Shown here: in pieces, positions 17,275 through 25,679 of the stretch
Layout: each line of letters starts with the position of its first letter
Numbering within the stretch: the stretch's first letter is position 1
Assembly: GCA_964355675.1 (NCBI GenBank)
Contig: CAYHEC010000020.1
Location: 1-64,000, forward strand
Direction of reading: 5' to 3'
DNA: 64,000 bases
DNA from: CAMBDS01 sp964355675
GTDB taxonomy: Bacteria; Electryoneota; AABM5-125-24; Hatepunaeales; Hatepunaeaceae
The notes under the pieces: generated by a model
What the model saw: only the letters and a program-made list of their open reading frames with translations
Database searches by the model: none
What the model was told of the DNA's origin: nothing
Program-made: the position numbers and the translations under genes

Positions 17275-17645
17275 AGAGCAAGCAACCATACAACCTGCAC
17301 ATGAACGTCAAATTTCCACCGCTTACCCTAATCGACGTCGGGGTGGAAGGCGACGCAGTAACTGAGCAATGGTTCAATCAAACTCTGACGCGAGTCAATG
17401 ATTGCGTCGTGCGAATGGGGGTCTTTCTCGGCGAGTTTCATTTTCATAAACACGATAGTGAAGACGAATTCTTCTACGTTGTGGAAGGTAAACTGCTTCT
17501 CGATTTTGAGGATAGAACGATAGAATTAATCCCACAACAAGGCTTGACCGTACCAAAGGGTGTCTTCCATCGCACACGTGCCCTTGAACGAACGGTAGTC
17601 CTGATGATCGAAGGCGCGAATATCGTTCCAACTGGTGATAATTAA
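17271..17645 (+). CDS. Small cupin-domain protein
   Basis: This single-domain cupin of 124 residues has motif 1 FHFHKHDSEDEFFYVVEGKL (His-X-His, Glu) and motif 2 GLTVPKGVFHRTRA, consistent with a metal-binding beta-barrel. Its substrate is unknown; such proteins are often isomerases, dioxygenases or sensors. It overlaps the MFS gene by ATGA, so the two are translated together and may handle the same compound. Confidence 0.88.
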   Translation: MKSKQPYNLHMNVKFPPLTLIDVGVEGDAVTEQWFNQTLTRVNDCVVRMGVFLGEFHFHKHDSEDEFFYVVEGKLLLDFEDRTIELIPQQGLTVPKGVFHRTRALERTVVLMIEGANIVPTGDN

Positions 17646-17654
17646 TTCCAATCA

Positions 17655-17783
17655 GGGTCTGCTGAAAAAGTCAAGAACTGCCCGTAGGGGCGATTTTAAT
17701 CGCCCACTTCAAAATAATTTGTGCTGAGTGGAACGCTCGGCGAATAAATTCGCCGCTACCTTTACCACATTTTCAGCAGACCC
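17655..17783. mobile_element. MITE-like element with GGGTCTGCTGAAAA terminal inverted repeats
   Basis: Ends GGGTCTGCTGAAAA (17655-17668) and TTTTCAGCAGACCC (17770-17783) are perfect inverted repeats. The interior contains shorter palindromes (GGGCGATTTTAATCGCCC, GGCGAATAAATTCGCC). There is no coding capacity. Single or paired ends of the same family occur at 18615, 29422 and 35792. Both flanks contain TAATTAAT, but not directly abutting on the left, so a target duplication is not established. Confidence 0.75.
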
Positions 17784-17836
17784 TAATTAATAGATCGATT
17801 CGTGTTTGTAATCAAGCAATTACGAAGGAGTACTAA

Positions 17837-18601
17837 ATGGAAGAACGTCGGCACACAACTCAACAAGACATAGATCGGCAAAGTGAAGAAGCGGCAGACC
17901 GTGAGCGTCGTCGGGCTGATCGTCGCAGAAATGACCGGCGATATACCGATCTTAGCATGGGAGATTGGGCTCCGCTTCCTCTAAGCCATAGAATTCTAAG
18001 CGCTTCTGATGGACTTACCATAAGAAACGATCTTCGCTCTGGTGACGTTGGTTGGTTGACATGGCTTCATGGGGTCATTTACGCCAGAGAGCGAAGTTGG
18101 GATCACACCTTCGAAGCGTATGTCGCCGAATCGCTTGCTCAGTTTGCTCTGCGCCAAAACCGTCGCGAGAGGATTTGGTTGATAGAGTGCTTTGATCGAA
18201 TCGGAATAGCCTTTGAGGGTAAAGACATCCTCAATACAGAATCTAACGAAGAAAATGAAGCGCTAATACCCTTGGATAATAATTTCCCGCCGCCAGAAGC
18301 CTACCCCTCAATCGTTGGTTCCATAGCGGTTGTCGAGTCATCTCCTGAGGAGGCGCAACTCCGCTGGTTGTTACTCACACCCGAGCTTCGCGGCAAAGGC
18401 GTCGGGCGGAAGTTGATTGAGAAGGCTATATTTTTCGCTAAAGAATCACATTACAAATATATTTTCCTTTGGACAACGACCGATCTTGAGGATGCCGCGA
18501 GGCTGTACGAGGCGGCTGGATTTAGAGTCGTCGAGGAAGTAACGCGAGAGATCTGGGGAAAGGAAGTGACGGAACAGAAATACGAAATATCGCTACTCTG
18601 A
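17837..18601 (+). CDS. GNAT-family N-acetyltransferase
   Basis: The 254-residue protein has a strongly basic N-terminus (RERRRADRRRNDRRYTD, residues 23-40) and then a GNAT domain. IRNDLRSGDVGWLTWLHG...YARERSWDHTFEAYVAE matches the acetyltransferase often fused behind MarR regulators. LRWLLLTPELRGKGVGRKLIEKAI contains the acetyl-CoA pyrophosphate loop, and LWTTTDLEDAARLYEAAGFR is motif B. An Asp/Glu/Pro-rich insert (about residues 130-155) separates strands. GAAGGAG lies about 6 bases before the ATG. The acceptor substrate is unknown. Confidence 0.88.
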   Translation: MEERRHTTQQDIDRQSEEAADRERRRADRRRNDRRYTDLSMGDWAPLPLSHRILSASDGLTIRNDLRSGDVGWLTWLHGVIYARERSWDHTFEAYVAESLAQFALRQNRRERIWLIECFDRIGIAFEGKDILNTESNEENEALIPLDNNFPPPEAYPSIVGSIAVVESSPEEAQLRWLLLTPELRGKGVGRKLIEKAIFFAKESHYKYIFLWTTTDLEDAARLYEAAGFRVVEEVTREIWGKEVTEQKYEISLL

Positions 18602-18614
18602 ATCATCATTATCA

Positions 18615-18632
18615 GGGTTGGCTGAAAAAGTC
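18615..18632. repeat. Solo end of the GGGTCTGCTGAAAAAG element family
   Basis: GGGTTGGCTGAAAAAGTC matches the left end of the 17655 element with two changes. No matching right end is seen before the next gene. Confidence 0.5.
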
Positions 18633-18725
18633 TTGCTGAGTCAAGTCATTCAAAATAATAGCCACAAGAAATATCACCTGAACAAACTAATCGAGTTACA
18701 GTCACAATAACACTTGGTAGTGATT

Positions 18726-20681
18726 ATGAAGCGCTGGTATTCTCTTTCTTTACAAATTTTGATCGCATTTATCACAATCTGTTCGGGTTGTTCGAGCGAC
18801 AAAATTCAGAATCCAAATCAAGGTAAGCCACGGCTTATCATCTCGACCGACACGCTAAACTTCTCGTCTATCTCCTTAGTAGATACGCTTATCCTTTCGA
18901 CCGACCCTCCGGGAAAAATCGATTGGACTGTCTCATTCAAGCCGCCCTGGATTTCCGCAAGTCTATTGAGCGGCAGTTTGAATGGCGGCTCAAGTCCAAT
19001 CATCGTGACCGTCAATCCCGGAAATTTATTCCCAGGAGCCTACCAATCCCACATCGACTTTACCGGAGACCCCCGCGGAGAGCTGAGCGTCATATGTTTT
19101 TTGAATGTAATGAATTACTCAGACGCAAGAGTAGAAGTTGATACAATTCACCTTCTCACCCCTGATTACTCGAGTGGATTTTACTTGCACAATATCGGTA
19201 ACAATACCTTGCAATGGTCATCAAGCGTCTCTTTTGAACGATTGGGTGTCATCCCATTTCAAGGACGAATCACAGCGGGAGATAGCGCTTTTATAACAGT
19301 ATTCATTGATAAATCAAGAATGCCAGCGGCCTTATATCATGAAACGATAACCATTACTTCGAATTCGGTCAGAGGATCATTAACGATACCCGTGGTCTTT
19401 GAAGTCCCCGCCTTCACCGGAATCAGCCTGAATCCTTCCGCTCTCCGGTTCGATTTCAGGATTGACAGTGCCTACTTCACGATAACAAACATCGGTAATA
19501 TTCCCGTCAACTGGCTTTCAGAAGGCGGCGCGAACTACCTGACAATATCACCTGTTTCGGGAACGGTCGAGATAAATGATACTGCAAGGGTTCGACTGGT
19601 AGTCGACAGGACAGGCTTGGCCACCGATACGCTAACGACAGAGATTCATTTCATTTGTAACGATAGTTTTCACGATACCCTCAATGTTGAGCTATGGAAC
19701 TTTCGATCTGATATCTGGTGGCTCGATTTCGAAATCTTCGATGTTGATTACAATCGGTCGAGTGATCTCTTAACTGCGACATGCCCGTTCCCATATTCTT
19801 TGAATAGCATTAACTTAACAACAAGGTCTATTGCCAATTTCGAACTTCCGAGATCTCCGGAATGCGTATCTATTCACCCCGATGGCGGCTTCGCAGTCGT
19901 CGGCCATAACGGGTCGATTAGTCTTGTAGATCTGAGCGGGCTTAACCCCGTCAGATCAATCGACCTAAGCGCAGTCGCTGATGACATCATTTTTGGTCCC
20001 AATAACTGGGTTTATGTATTCCCGAGAATCGATCAATGGACAAACATTTTCTGTATCAACCTTCTGGATGGATCAGAACGAATGAGCAACCGCCTTATCT
20101 GGCAGGGCACCAGGGCCCGGCTTCATCCTTCAGGCAACTACATCTATGGGCTTTCACGGGATATCTACCCGAACGATCTCGAGAAATACGACATCCGACG
20201 AGACACCGCTTTGGTACTTTACAACTCGCCTTATCATGGAGACTATGACCTGGGCAGAGAGTTCTGGATTGCCGAGGATGGGACGAGGATCTATACCGCG
20301 AGCGGCAACACATTCACCAGTTCAGAAGCTCGTGAATCAGACATGTTTTATCGTGGGCATTTTGATGGGATGGAGGAAATTCGTTGGGCGTCACTCTCTG
20401 ACGCACAGAATTTGGTGGCGCTACTGGGACCTCGTCAGGATGCTACGGGAATTTACGACAGAGTTTATATATACAGTCAGAATTCTCTTCAGCTTGACCA
20501 GACGATCTTGCTTCCACCGCAGGTGAAGTTTGAGGAATTTGGCTGGCGGAGGATCAATTTGGAGGGCTATTATTTATTTTTTGATCCTACCGGGAGGGAG
20601 CTACGGGTCGTTGTCAGCGGTGTTTCACCGGACGGTACAGTGAAGTGGGGGATTGTGACAGTACCGGTGGCGGGTGGATAG
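18726..20681 (+). CDS. Lipoprotein with BACON-like domains and C-terminal propeller
   Basis: The ATG at 18726 opens a lipoprotein signal (MKRWYSLSLQILIAFITICSGC) with cysteine at the lipobox, so the protein is membrane-anchored outside the cytoplasm. About residues 35-330 contain three related beta-sandwich units (LIISTDTLNFSS...WTVSFKPPWISASLLSGSL, PVSGTVEINDTARVRLVVD) resembling BACON or abnormal-spindle-like Ig folds. The rest resembles a WD/YVTN-like propeller (CVSIHPDGGFAVVGHNGSISLVDL, ARLHPSGNYIYGLS). It is probably a surface binding or scaffold protein; the ligand is unknown. Confidence 0.75.
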   Translation: MKRWYSLSLQILIAFITICSGCSSDKIQNPNQGKPRLIISTDTLNFSSISLVDTLILSTDPPGKIDWTVSFKPPWISASLLSGSLNGGSSPIIVTVNPGNLFPGAYQSHIDFTGDPRGELSVICFLNVMNYSDARVEVDTIHLLTPDYSSGFYLHNIGNNTLQWSSSVSFERLGVIPFQGRITAGDSAFITVFIDKSRMPAALYHETITITSNSVRGSLTIPVVFEVPAFTGISLNPSALRFDFRIDSAYFTITNIGNIPVNWLSEGGANYLTISPVSGTVEINDTARVRLVVDRTGLATDTLTTEIHFICNDSFHDTLNVELWNFRSDIWWLDFEIFDVDYNRSSDLLTATCPFPYSLNSINLTTRSIANFELPRSPECVSIHPDGGFAVVGHNGSISLVDLSGLNPVRSIDLSAVADDIIFGPNNWVYVFPRIDQWTNIFCINLLDGSERMSNRLIWQGTRARLHPSGNYIYGLSRDIYPNDLEKYDIRRDTALVLYNSPYHGDYDLGREFWIAEDGTRIYTASGNTFTSSEARESDMFYRGHFDGMEEIRWASLSDAQNLVALLGPRQDATGIYDRVYIYSQNSLQLDQTILLPPQVKFEEFGWRRINLEGYYLFFDPTGRELRVVVSGVSPDGTVKWGIVTVPVAGG

Positions 20682-20707
20682 AAACCCACCCGCCAAGGTT
20701 TAGGTCA

Positions 20708-20737
20708 ACGGCGGATTGAAATCCGCCTCCAAGAATA
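20708..20737. repeat. GGCGGATTGAAATCCGCC...CTCCAAG palindrome before citF
   Basis: This copy ends 15 bp before the citF ATG and is nearly identical to the copy inside citF at 20925-20952. Its TTG gives a false upstream start for the citF frame. Confidence 0.8.
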
Positions 20738-20751
20738 CAAAACAACATTTT

Positions 20752-22323
20752 ATGAAATCACAACTTACCAAAAACGCCCTCGACCGTCTCGTACCGACCG
20801 TCGTAAACGGTATTGAGGCTGTGCCCTTCCAAGGCGTCGGCAAATTCCGCCCAACCGGACGCAAAGCCGCGCCTCCGATCTCATCATGCGCGGACTTTCC
20901 AAGAGATGGGAATAAAATCATCAAGGGCGGATTGAAATCCGCCCTCCAAGAGGCGTTGGAACGGTGCGGGCTGAAAGACGGAATGACCATCTCAACCCAT
21001 CACCACTTCCGCGATGGCGATCTCGTCGCCAACCAGATCTTCGACGCCGCCGCCGAGCTTGGCGTCAAGGATCTCCGCTGGTTTCCAAGCGCCTCGTTCC
21101 CCTGCCACAAGCCAATCATCGCACATCTGAACTCCGGGATTGTTCATCACATCGAAGGCTCGATGAACGGGCCTCTGGGTGACTATTGCACCGAAGGAAA
21201 AATGCGCGGATTGGGGGTGCTCAGGTCGCACGGCGGGCGCTGGCAAGCCGTTCAGGACGGCGAAGTCCACATCGACATCGCTGTCATCGCCGCGCCGACT
21301 GCCGACCAGTTCGGCAACGCCACCGGCGACCGGGGACCTTCAGCTTGCGGGAGCCTCGGTTTTGCGCTGGCAGACTCGATGTACGCCGACAAGGTCATCG
21401 TCGTTACCGATAATCTCGTCGATTTTCCCTGCATTCCATGGCAAATCCAAGGCAATTACGTCGATGCGGTGATCGTCATGGATAAGATCGGAGATCCGGC
21501 GAAGATCGTCTCCGGCACAACCGAAGTCACCAAGTCCCCCGACCGGTTGCTGATCGCCGAATTGACGGCTCGCTTCTGCGACGAAGCGGGGATCATCAAG
21601 GACGGATTCTCGTTCCAAGCCGGAGCTGGAGGCACTGCTCTTTCCTTCAGTCTTTTCCTCGCTGAGATCATGCGCGAACGCGGCATCAAAGCCCGCTTCG
21701 CTCGAGGTGGATCGAACAAATACCTCGTGCAGATGTTGAAGGAAGGCTTGGTCGAATATATCCTCGACGGGCAGACCTTTGACTTGCACGGCGTCACCAG
21801 TCTCCGCGACAATCCGCGCCATGTCAGCACCTCGCCCTTCACCAGCTACAACTACCACGGCAAGGGGAATTTTGCCTCGCTGGTCGATGCTGTGGTGCTT
21901 GGCGCAACCGAAGTCGATACCGACTTCAACGCCAACGTCGTGACGCACTCCGACGGACGGCTGTTGCATGGCATCGGCGGCTGGCAGAACTGCCTGTTCT
22001 CGAAATGCACGATCCTGCCTATTCCGTCGTTCCGCGACCGGATACCGGTTATTGTTGACCGGGTGACGACGCTTTGCGGACCTGGTGAGCTTATCGACGT
22101 GATTGTTACCGAGCGAGGTATTGCTATTAATCCGCTTAGGACTGACTTGCTTGATAAACTGCGAGGTTCTTCCCTGCCGATCAAAAGCATCATTGAGCTT
22201 AAGGAAGAGATAGAGGATATTTGCGGAAAACCTGAACCAGCCAAAACTTCCGATCAGGCTGTGGCGGTGGTGAAGTGGGTTGACGGGACGGTGATCGATT
22301 CGGTTTGGAAAGTGGAGAGTTGA
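20752..22323 (+). CDS. citF: Citrate lyase alpha subunit (citrate:acetyl-ACP transferase)
   Basis: CitF transfers citrate onto the acyl-carrier subunit, releasing acetate; CitE then splits citryl-ACP to oxaloacetate. The 523-residue product matches CitF throughout: LERCGLKDGMTISTHHHFRDGD, HSHGGRW-type sequence (LRSHGGRWQAVQDGE), GNATGDRGPSACGSLGFALADS, FQAGAGGTALSFSLFLAE, LDGQTFDLHGVTSLRDNP, EVDTDFNANVVTHSDGRL and the C-terminal GIAINPLRTDLL. The start is ATG at 20752, outside the repeat. A 28-bp palindromic repeat is embedded near codons 58-67 (GGLKSALQEA). The CitD-CitE fusion lies 6 kb upstream on the same strand. No citC or citX is seen here. Confidence 0.93.
   Translation: MKSQLTKNALDRLVPTVVNGIEAVPFQGVGKFRPTGRKAAPPISSCADFPRDGNKIIKGGLKSALQEALERCGLKDGMTISTHHHFRDGDLVANQIFDAAAELGVKDLRWFPSASFPCHKPIIAHLNSGIVHHIEGSMNGPLGDYCTEGKMRGLGVLRSHGGRWQAVQDGEVHIDIAVIAAPTADQFGNATGDRGPSACGSLGFALADSMYADKVIVVTDNLVDFPCIPWQIQGNYVDAVIVMDKIGDPAKIVSGTTEVTKSPDRLLIAELTARFCDEAGIIKDGFSFQAGAGGTALSFSLFLAEIMRERGIKARFARGGSNKYLVQMLKEGLVEYILDGQTFDLHGVTSLRDNPRHVSTSPFTSYNYHGKGNFASLVDAVVLGATEVDTDFNANVVTHSDGRLLHGIGGWQNCLFSKCTILPIPSFRDRIPVIVDRVTTLCGPGELIDVIVTERGIAINPLRTDLLDKLRGSSLPIKSIIELKEEIEDICGKPEPAKTSDQAVAVVKWVDGTVIDSVWKVES
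20925..20952. repeat. Palindromic repeat inserted in frame within citF
   Basis: GGGCGGATTGAAATCCGCCC followed by TCCAAGAG lies wholly inside the CitF coding frame and is read as a short helix-compatible segment. It is the same family as the intergenic copies at 20708, 23615, 27554 and 44313. Confidence 0.85.
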
Positions 22324-22334
22324 GAGTACACAAG

Positions 22335-22437
22335 ATGAGTCATCCTGAACGAAGTGAAGGATCTCTGTTTACAATTATTTGATTGCAAATCTTGCTCAAA
22401 AACAGATATCCTTCACTTCGTTCAGGATGAATCTCAT
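22335..22437. repeat. Long inverted repeat TCATCCTGAACGAAGTGAAGGAT
   Basis: Arms TCATCCTGAACGAAGTGAAG (from 22340) and CTTCACTTCGTTCAGGATGA (to about 22430) are near-perfect complements, extended by CTGTTT/AAACAG, with a roughly 30-bp A+T-rich loop. This hairpin type is dispersed in many bacterial genomes. It fills the citF-22473 gap. Confidence 0.8.
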
Positions 22438-22472
22438 AGAATTAGCTGTACTGATTAATAATAGAGATTAAG

Positions 22473-23477
22473 ATGAAATTCTGGATCATAATTGCAGAAT
22501 TGGCAATCCTCGGAATCGGGAGCCAAAGTTATGCAGATGAGCCACAACTGAAAATGATCGAAGAGGTATTAGTTGCTGACTCAGCTTACAATTCCGAAAT
22601 GGGAATCGACTTTGATTTCCGGATTCCCTGGTGGCAGTGGCGAGCCGGTATTATCGATACAAAACCGCGATACCTTACCTACTCTGAAGCGGCTGATTCT
22701 GGAGATTTTAGTTATCGCCCAAAAATCAGAACTCCATCTTCGAGAGAAGATATTGACTCTGCCAGAATTCCCAACATACCAATAAGTGATGAATCTAAAA
22801 ACAAACGCCTCAGATCCTATATAAAAGTTTTGGTTGACGCTCCAAGAGGCAAGACAAAGCAACGAAGGTTAGTTGAAGAAGGTCACCCGCTGGAGTATTA
22901 TGACACTGCCAGAGTCGCTCAACCAGAGGCCATAGTTGATAGTATAGGAATCTGGCTCTTGGAAGAGAGATTTAATCCAAGCGATTCCGACACTAATGGC
23001 GCGCACTTCCAATACTTTGGTTCTGATAAGTGGCAAACTCATAACTCTCGTTATCAACTGATCGTATTGGGCGATACAGTCGGGACGATTGTCGCTGGGT
23101 CATCCCATATGCCAGCGTATCCTATCAACCAGAAGATGAGCTGGAAGGGAGGTTATTCTTTTATATTTCAGCGAGATGATGGCGATTGGAACTGGTCGAT
23201 TCACGCGTTTATCAATGGTGAAGACCTCAATCAAAGGGGGTATGATGCTACGCTCGCTCCGGCGATGCTGGATGGGAAGCTGTTTTTCCTTTTTCGCAAA
23301 AACGATCTGTGGGGTTGGTTCTACGATGGTGAGGAACATCCCGGAATTTGGGAACGAGTTTACTATAATTATGGTGACGGCGAGGGCTCGGTTATGAATA
23401 GTAATCCGCGCTGGAATGACTTTTATGCACTTCGGGATGGGTTGTGGTATATGGTGAGGTTCGAAAGAGCAGAATAA
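22473..23477 (+). CDS. Exported protein of unknown function
   Basis: A signal peptide (MKFWIIIAELAILGIGSQSYA) precedes 310 residues with no family I recognise. The C-terminal half is rich in Trp, Tyr, Gly and Asp (WKGGYSFIFQRDDGDWNWSI, LFFLFRKNDLWGWFYDGEEH, GLWYMVRFERAE), like a beta-rich propeller or carbohydrate-facing domain; this is inference only. There are no lipobox, sorting domain or membrane segments beyond the signal. It is monocistronic, between a dispersed hairpin and a terminator-like palindrome. Confidence 0.7.
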   Translation: MKFWIIIAELAILGIGSQSYADEPQLKMIEEVLVADSAYNSEMGIDFDFRIPWWQWRAGIIDTKPRYLTYSEAADSGDFSYRPKIRTPSSREDIDSARIPNIPISDESKNKRLRSYIKVLVDAPRGKTKQRRLVEEGHPLEYYDTARVAQPEAIVDSIGIWLLEERFNPSDSDTNGAHFQYFGSDKWQTHNSRYQLIVLGDTVGTIVAGSSHMPAYPINQKMSWKGGYSFIFQRDDGDWNWSIHAFINGEDLNQRGYDATLAPAMLDGKLFFLFRKNDLWGWFYDGEEHPGIWERVYYNYGDGEGSVMNSNPRWNDFYALRDGLWYMVRFERAE

Positions 23478-23489
23478 GGCTTCCGGTAG

Positions 23490-23510
23490 AACGGGCGTGA
23501 CGCCCGTTTT
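23490..23510 (+). terminator. Possible terminator hairpin
   Basis: The stem ACGGGCG-TGA-CGCCCGT (23491-23507) followed by TTT lies 13 bp after the preceding stop codon. The short T tract makes it weak; it may instead be another dispersed palindrome. Confidence 0.45.
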
Positions 23511-23570
23511 CGGGTCAGCTCCTCTGGCAAATTGCCAGCATTGTTGACGAAGAAATCCAATAAAATAGCG

Positions 23571-23646
23571 CTGTCACATGAGGGCATGTGACAGCACAAC
23601 AATACGGCTCTCGATAGAGCGGCTTGAAAAGCCGCTCTCCAAGAGA
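23571..23646. repeat. Two dispersed palindromes between convergent genes
   Basis: TGTCACATG-AGGG-CATGTGACA (23572-23594) belongs to the GTCACAC family, and GAGCGGCTTGAAAAGCCGCTC followed by TCCAAGAG (about 23618-23646) to the CTCCAAG family. Together they fill most of the intergenic gap. Confidence 0.75.
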
Positions 23647-23660
23647 ACTATGTCACCCCC

Positions 23661-25679
23661 CTACGCCGCTTCAGCAAACTGCAACCGATACAACTTCGCA
23701 TACAGCCCGTTCATCGCCAACAGCTCCTCATGCGATCCCGTCTCTACAATTCTGCCATGATGCATCACCAGTATCTTCGACGCCTTGCGGATGGTCGATA
23801 GACGGTGCGCAACAACCAGCGTCGTTCTGCCGGTCATCAGCCGGTCGAAGGCGGCGTGAATCTTCTGCTCGGTCTCGGTATCGACCGCGGCTGTCGCCTC
23901 GTCAAGCAATAACAGTGGCGGATTGGCGGCGATTGCGCGGGCTATCGATAGCAGTTGCTTCTCGCCACCGGAAAGCATGGCTCCCCTCTCCCCTACCGGC
24001 TCGTCGATCCCCTTGGGCAGATTTTCCACGAACGACCACGCCTCAGCCTCTATCAACGCCTGTTTCATCACCTCGCGGTCACGCAACGGATCACCCAATC
24101 CGACATTGCTCGCCACACTGCCACTGAACAGGAATGTATCCTGAAGCACCACCCCGAATGACCGGCGAAGATCGCCGACGGGATACTCACGGATGTCTTT
24201 ACCATCAAGCAATATCCGACCAGACGTCACGTCCCAGAATCGCAAGAGAAGGCTGATGAGGGTCGTTTTTCCAGCTCCGGTTGCGCCGACAACAGCAACG
24301 GTTTTGCCGGGTTCGATGGTGAAACTGATGTCGCGCAGAATTGGTGAGTCGGGTTTGTAGGCAAATGAGACGGAATCGAATACGATCTCGCCATTAATTT
24401 CTTCTGCCGACCCCCTGCGGTCGGCAGGTATAACTGTAACCGTCGATGGCGGGGCATCGACGGAAGATGTCAGAGCTTCAGCCGATCCCCTGCGGTCGGC
24501 AGGTACATCAGTCGCCGTCGATGACAGGGCATCGACGGAAGAATTCATCGGCGGGGCATCGACGGAAGAATTCATCGGCGGTGCATCGACGGAAGAATTC
24601 ATCGGCGGGGCGGTGACGGCGGATGGCTTCTGCCCGATCTCAATCTCATGATCCATCAGCCAAAATACTCGTTCCGCCGCCGCCATAGCCGCCTGCATGG
24701 TGTTGTAGCGCTCACTCAAATCCCTGATCGGCCTGAAGAACCGCTCGGCGTATTGAATAAATGCGACTAACCCTCCCCAAGTCAGCATCGAGGCGCGAAT
24801 CATCAGACCTCCCGACAACAAGATCAAGGCTGTCGCGAGTGAGGCGAGAAACGTCACCGCCGGAAAGAAGAGTGCATAATAGCGGATTGTCTTTATATAA
24901 GCGCTTCGATATTCGACATTATACTCGCCGAACTGGGTGACAATCTCTTTGTCCCGACTGAAAAGCTGAACTGTTCGAATTCCACTGATATGCTCTTGCA
25001 CGAAACCGTTTAATTTGGCAATTGCCTCGCGGATAATCCTGAACTGATTGCGTACGGCTTTTCGAAAGACTGTGACTACCCAAATTAACAGCGGCAGTAC
25101 CGTAAAAGTCACAACCGCAAGTCTCCAGTTCATCCAGAGCATCACAACCACGATACCGACAAGTGCAAATAAATCACCGAACACCGAGACCACTGCACCC
25201 GAGAACATCTCATTTAATGTCTGGACGTCGTTGGTAATCCTTGTCATCCACCAACCAATAGGACGCGAATCGAGAGTCTTTACGTCAAGACGTTGCAGGT
25301 GATCATAGAGTTTTGTCCGCAGATCCAATACCACTCTTTCGCCAATCCACGACGTCAGATACACCTGATAATAACGGAGAACCATCCCAACAAGAAGCAA
25401 TCCACCAAATAACAGGACAATCATCCCAAGCCCGTCGATCTTTCCGAGCGAGATGTAATTATCGATGCCGTATTTGATGACAAGAGGACCCGCAAGCTCA
25501 ACAACGGTTGCCACGAGCAGTAGGATAACCGCTCCAATAACCGGAAGGCGATAGGGCTTCAGGTAGCCCAGCAAGCGCTTCATCAACCGGGCGTCATAAG
25601 CCTGCCCGATAACGCTGTCGTCAGGAGCGCCTTTGGCGGTGGAAGATTTGGCTCCGGCCGGAATAGCTCGCGTCATCAT
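23661..25679 (-). CDS. ABC exporter half-transporter, catalytically competent subunit
   Basis: This is a type IV ABC exporter with an N-terminal membrane domain of six segments (residues about 40-320) and a C-terminal nucleotide-binding domain: Walker A VVGATGAGKTTLISLLLRFW, signature LSGGEKQLLSIARA and Walker B LLLLDEATAAVD with the catalytic Glu. It overlaps the upstream half-transporter gene by ATGA and should form a heterodimer with it. At 672 residues it is about 70 longer than usual because the linker between domains (about residues 355-426) is built from palindromic and 27-bp tandem repeats (APPMNSSVD x3, PADRRGSAE x2). The substrate, lipid or drug, is unknown. Confidence 0.92.
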   Translation of the reverse strand: MMTRAIPAGAKSSTAKGAPDDSVIGQAYDARLMKRLLGYLKPYRLPVIGAVILLLVATVVELAGPLVIKYGIDNYISLGKIDGLGMIVLLFGGLLLVGMVLRYYQVYLTSWIGERVVLDLRTKLYDHLQRLDVKTLDSRPIGWWMTRITNDVQTLNEMFSGAVVSVFGDLFALVGIVVVMLWMNWRLAVVTFTVLPLLIWVVTVFRKAVRNQFRIIREAIAKLNGFVQEHISGIRTVQLFSRDKEIVTQFGEYNVEYRSAYIKTIRYYALFFPAVTFLASLATALILLSGGLMIRASMLTWGGLVAFIQYAERFFRPIRDLSERYNTMQAAMAAAERVFWLMDHEIEIGQKPSAVTAPPMNSSVDAPPMNSSVDAPPMNSSVDALSSTATDVPADRRGSAEALTSSVDAPPSTVTVIPADRRGSAEEINGEIVFDSVSFAYKPDSPILRDISFTIEPGKTVAVVGATGAGKTTLISLLLRFWDVTSGRILLDGKDIREYPVGDLRRSFGVVLQDTFLFSGSVASNVGLGDPLRDREVMKQALIEAEAWSFVENLPKGIDEPVGERGAMLSGGEKQLLSIARAIAANPPLLLLDEATAAVDTETEQKIHAAFDRLMTGRTTLVVAHRLSTIRKASKILVMHHGRIVETGSHEELLAMNGLYAKLYRLQFAEAA
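24400..24615. repeat. Repeat cluster read in frame in the ABC exporter linker
   Basis: The block holds CTGCCGAC...GTCGGCAG palindromes (24404-24427 and about 24480-24502), CGTCGATG...CATCGACG palindromes (24441-24462 and about 24515-24537) and a 27-bp unit repeated about three times (24541-24610). All stay in frame with the exporter. Confidence 0.88.

Noticed and set aside
20716..20751. TTG start 12 codons upstream of citF
   Set aside because: These codons are the translation of an intergenic palindrome; the ATG at 20752 fits the family.
22335..22437. Long inverted repeat considered as a terminator of citF
   Set aside because: The loop is long, there is no T tract, and the TCATCCTGAACGAAGTGAAGG type is known as a dispersed hairpin.
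24400..24615. Possible CRISPR-like array (three 27-bp units)
   Set aside because: The units are contiguous without spacers and in frame with the ABC exporter, so this is a coding tandem repeat; no cas gene is present.
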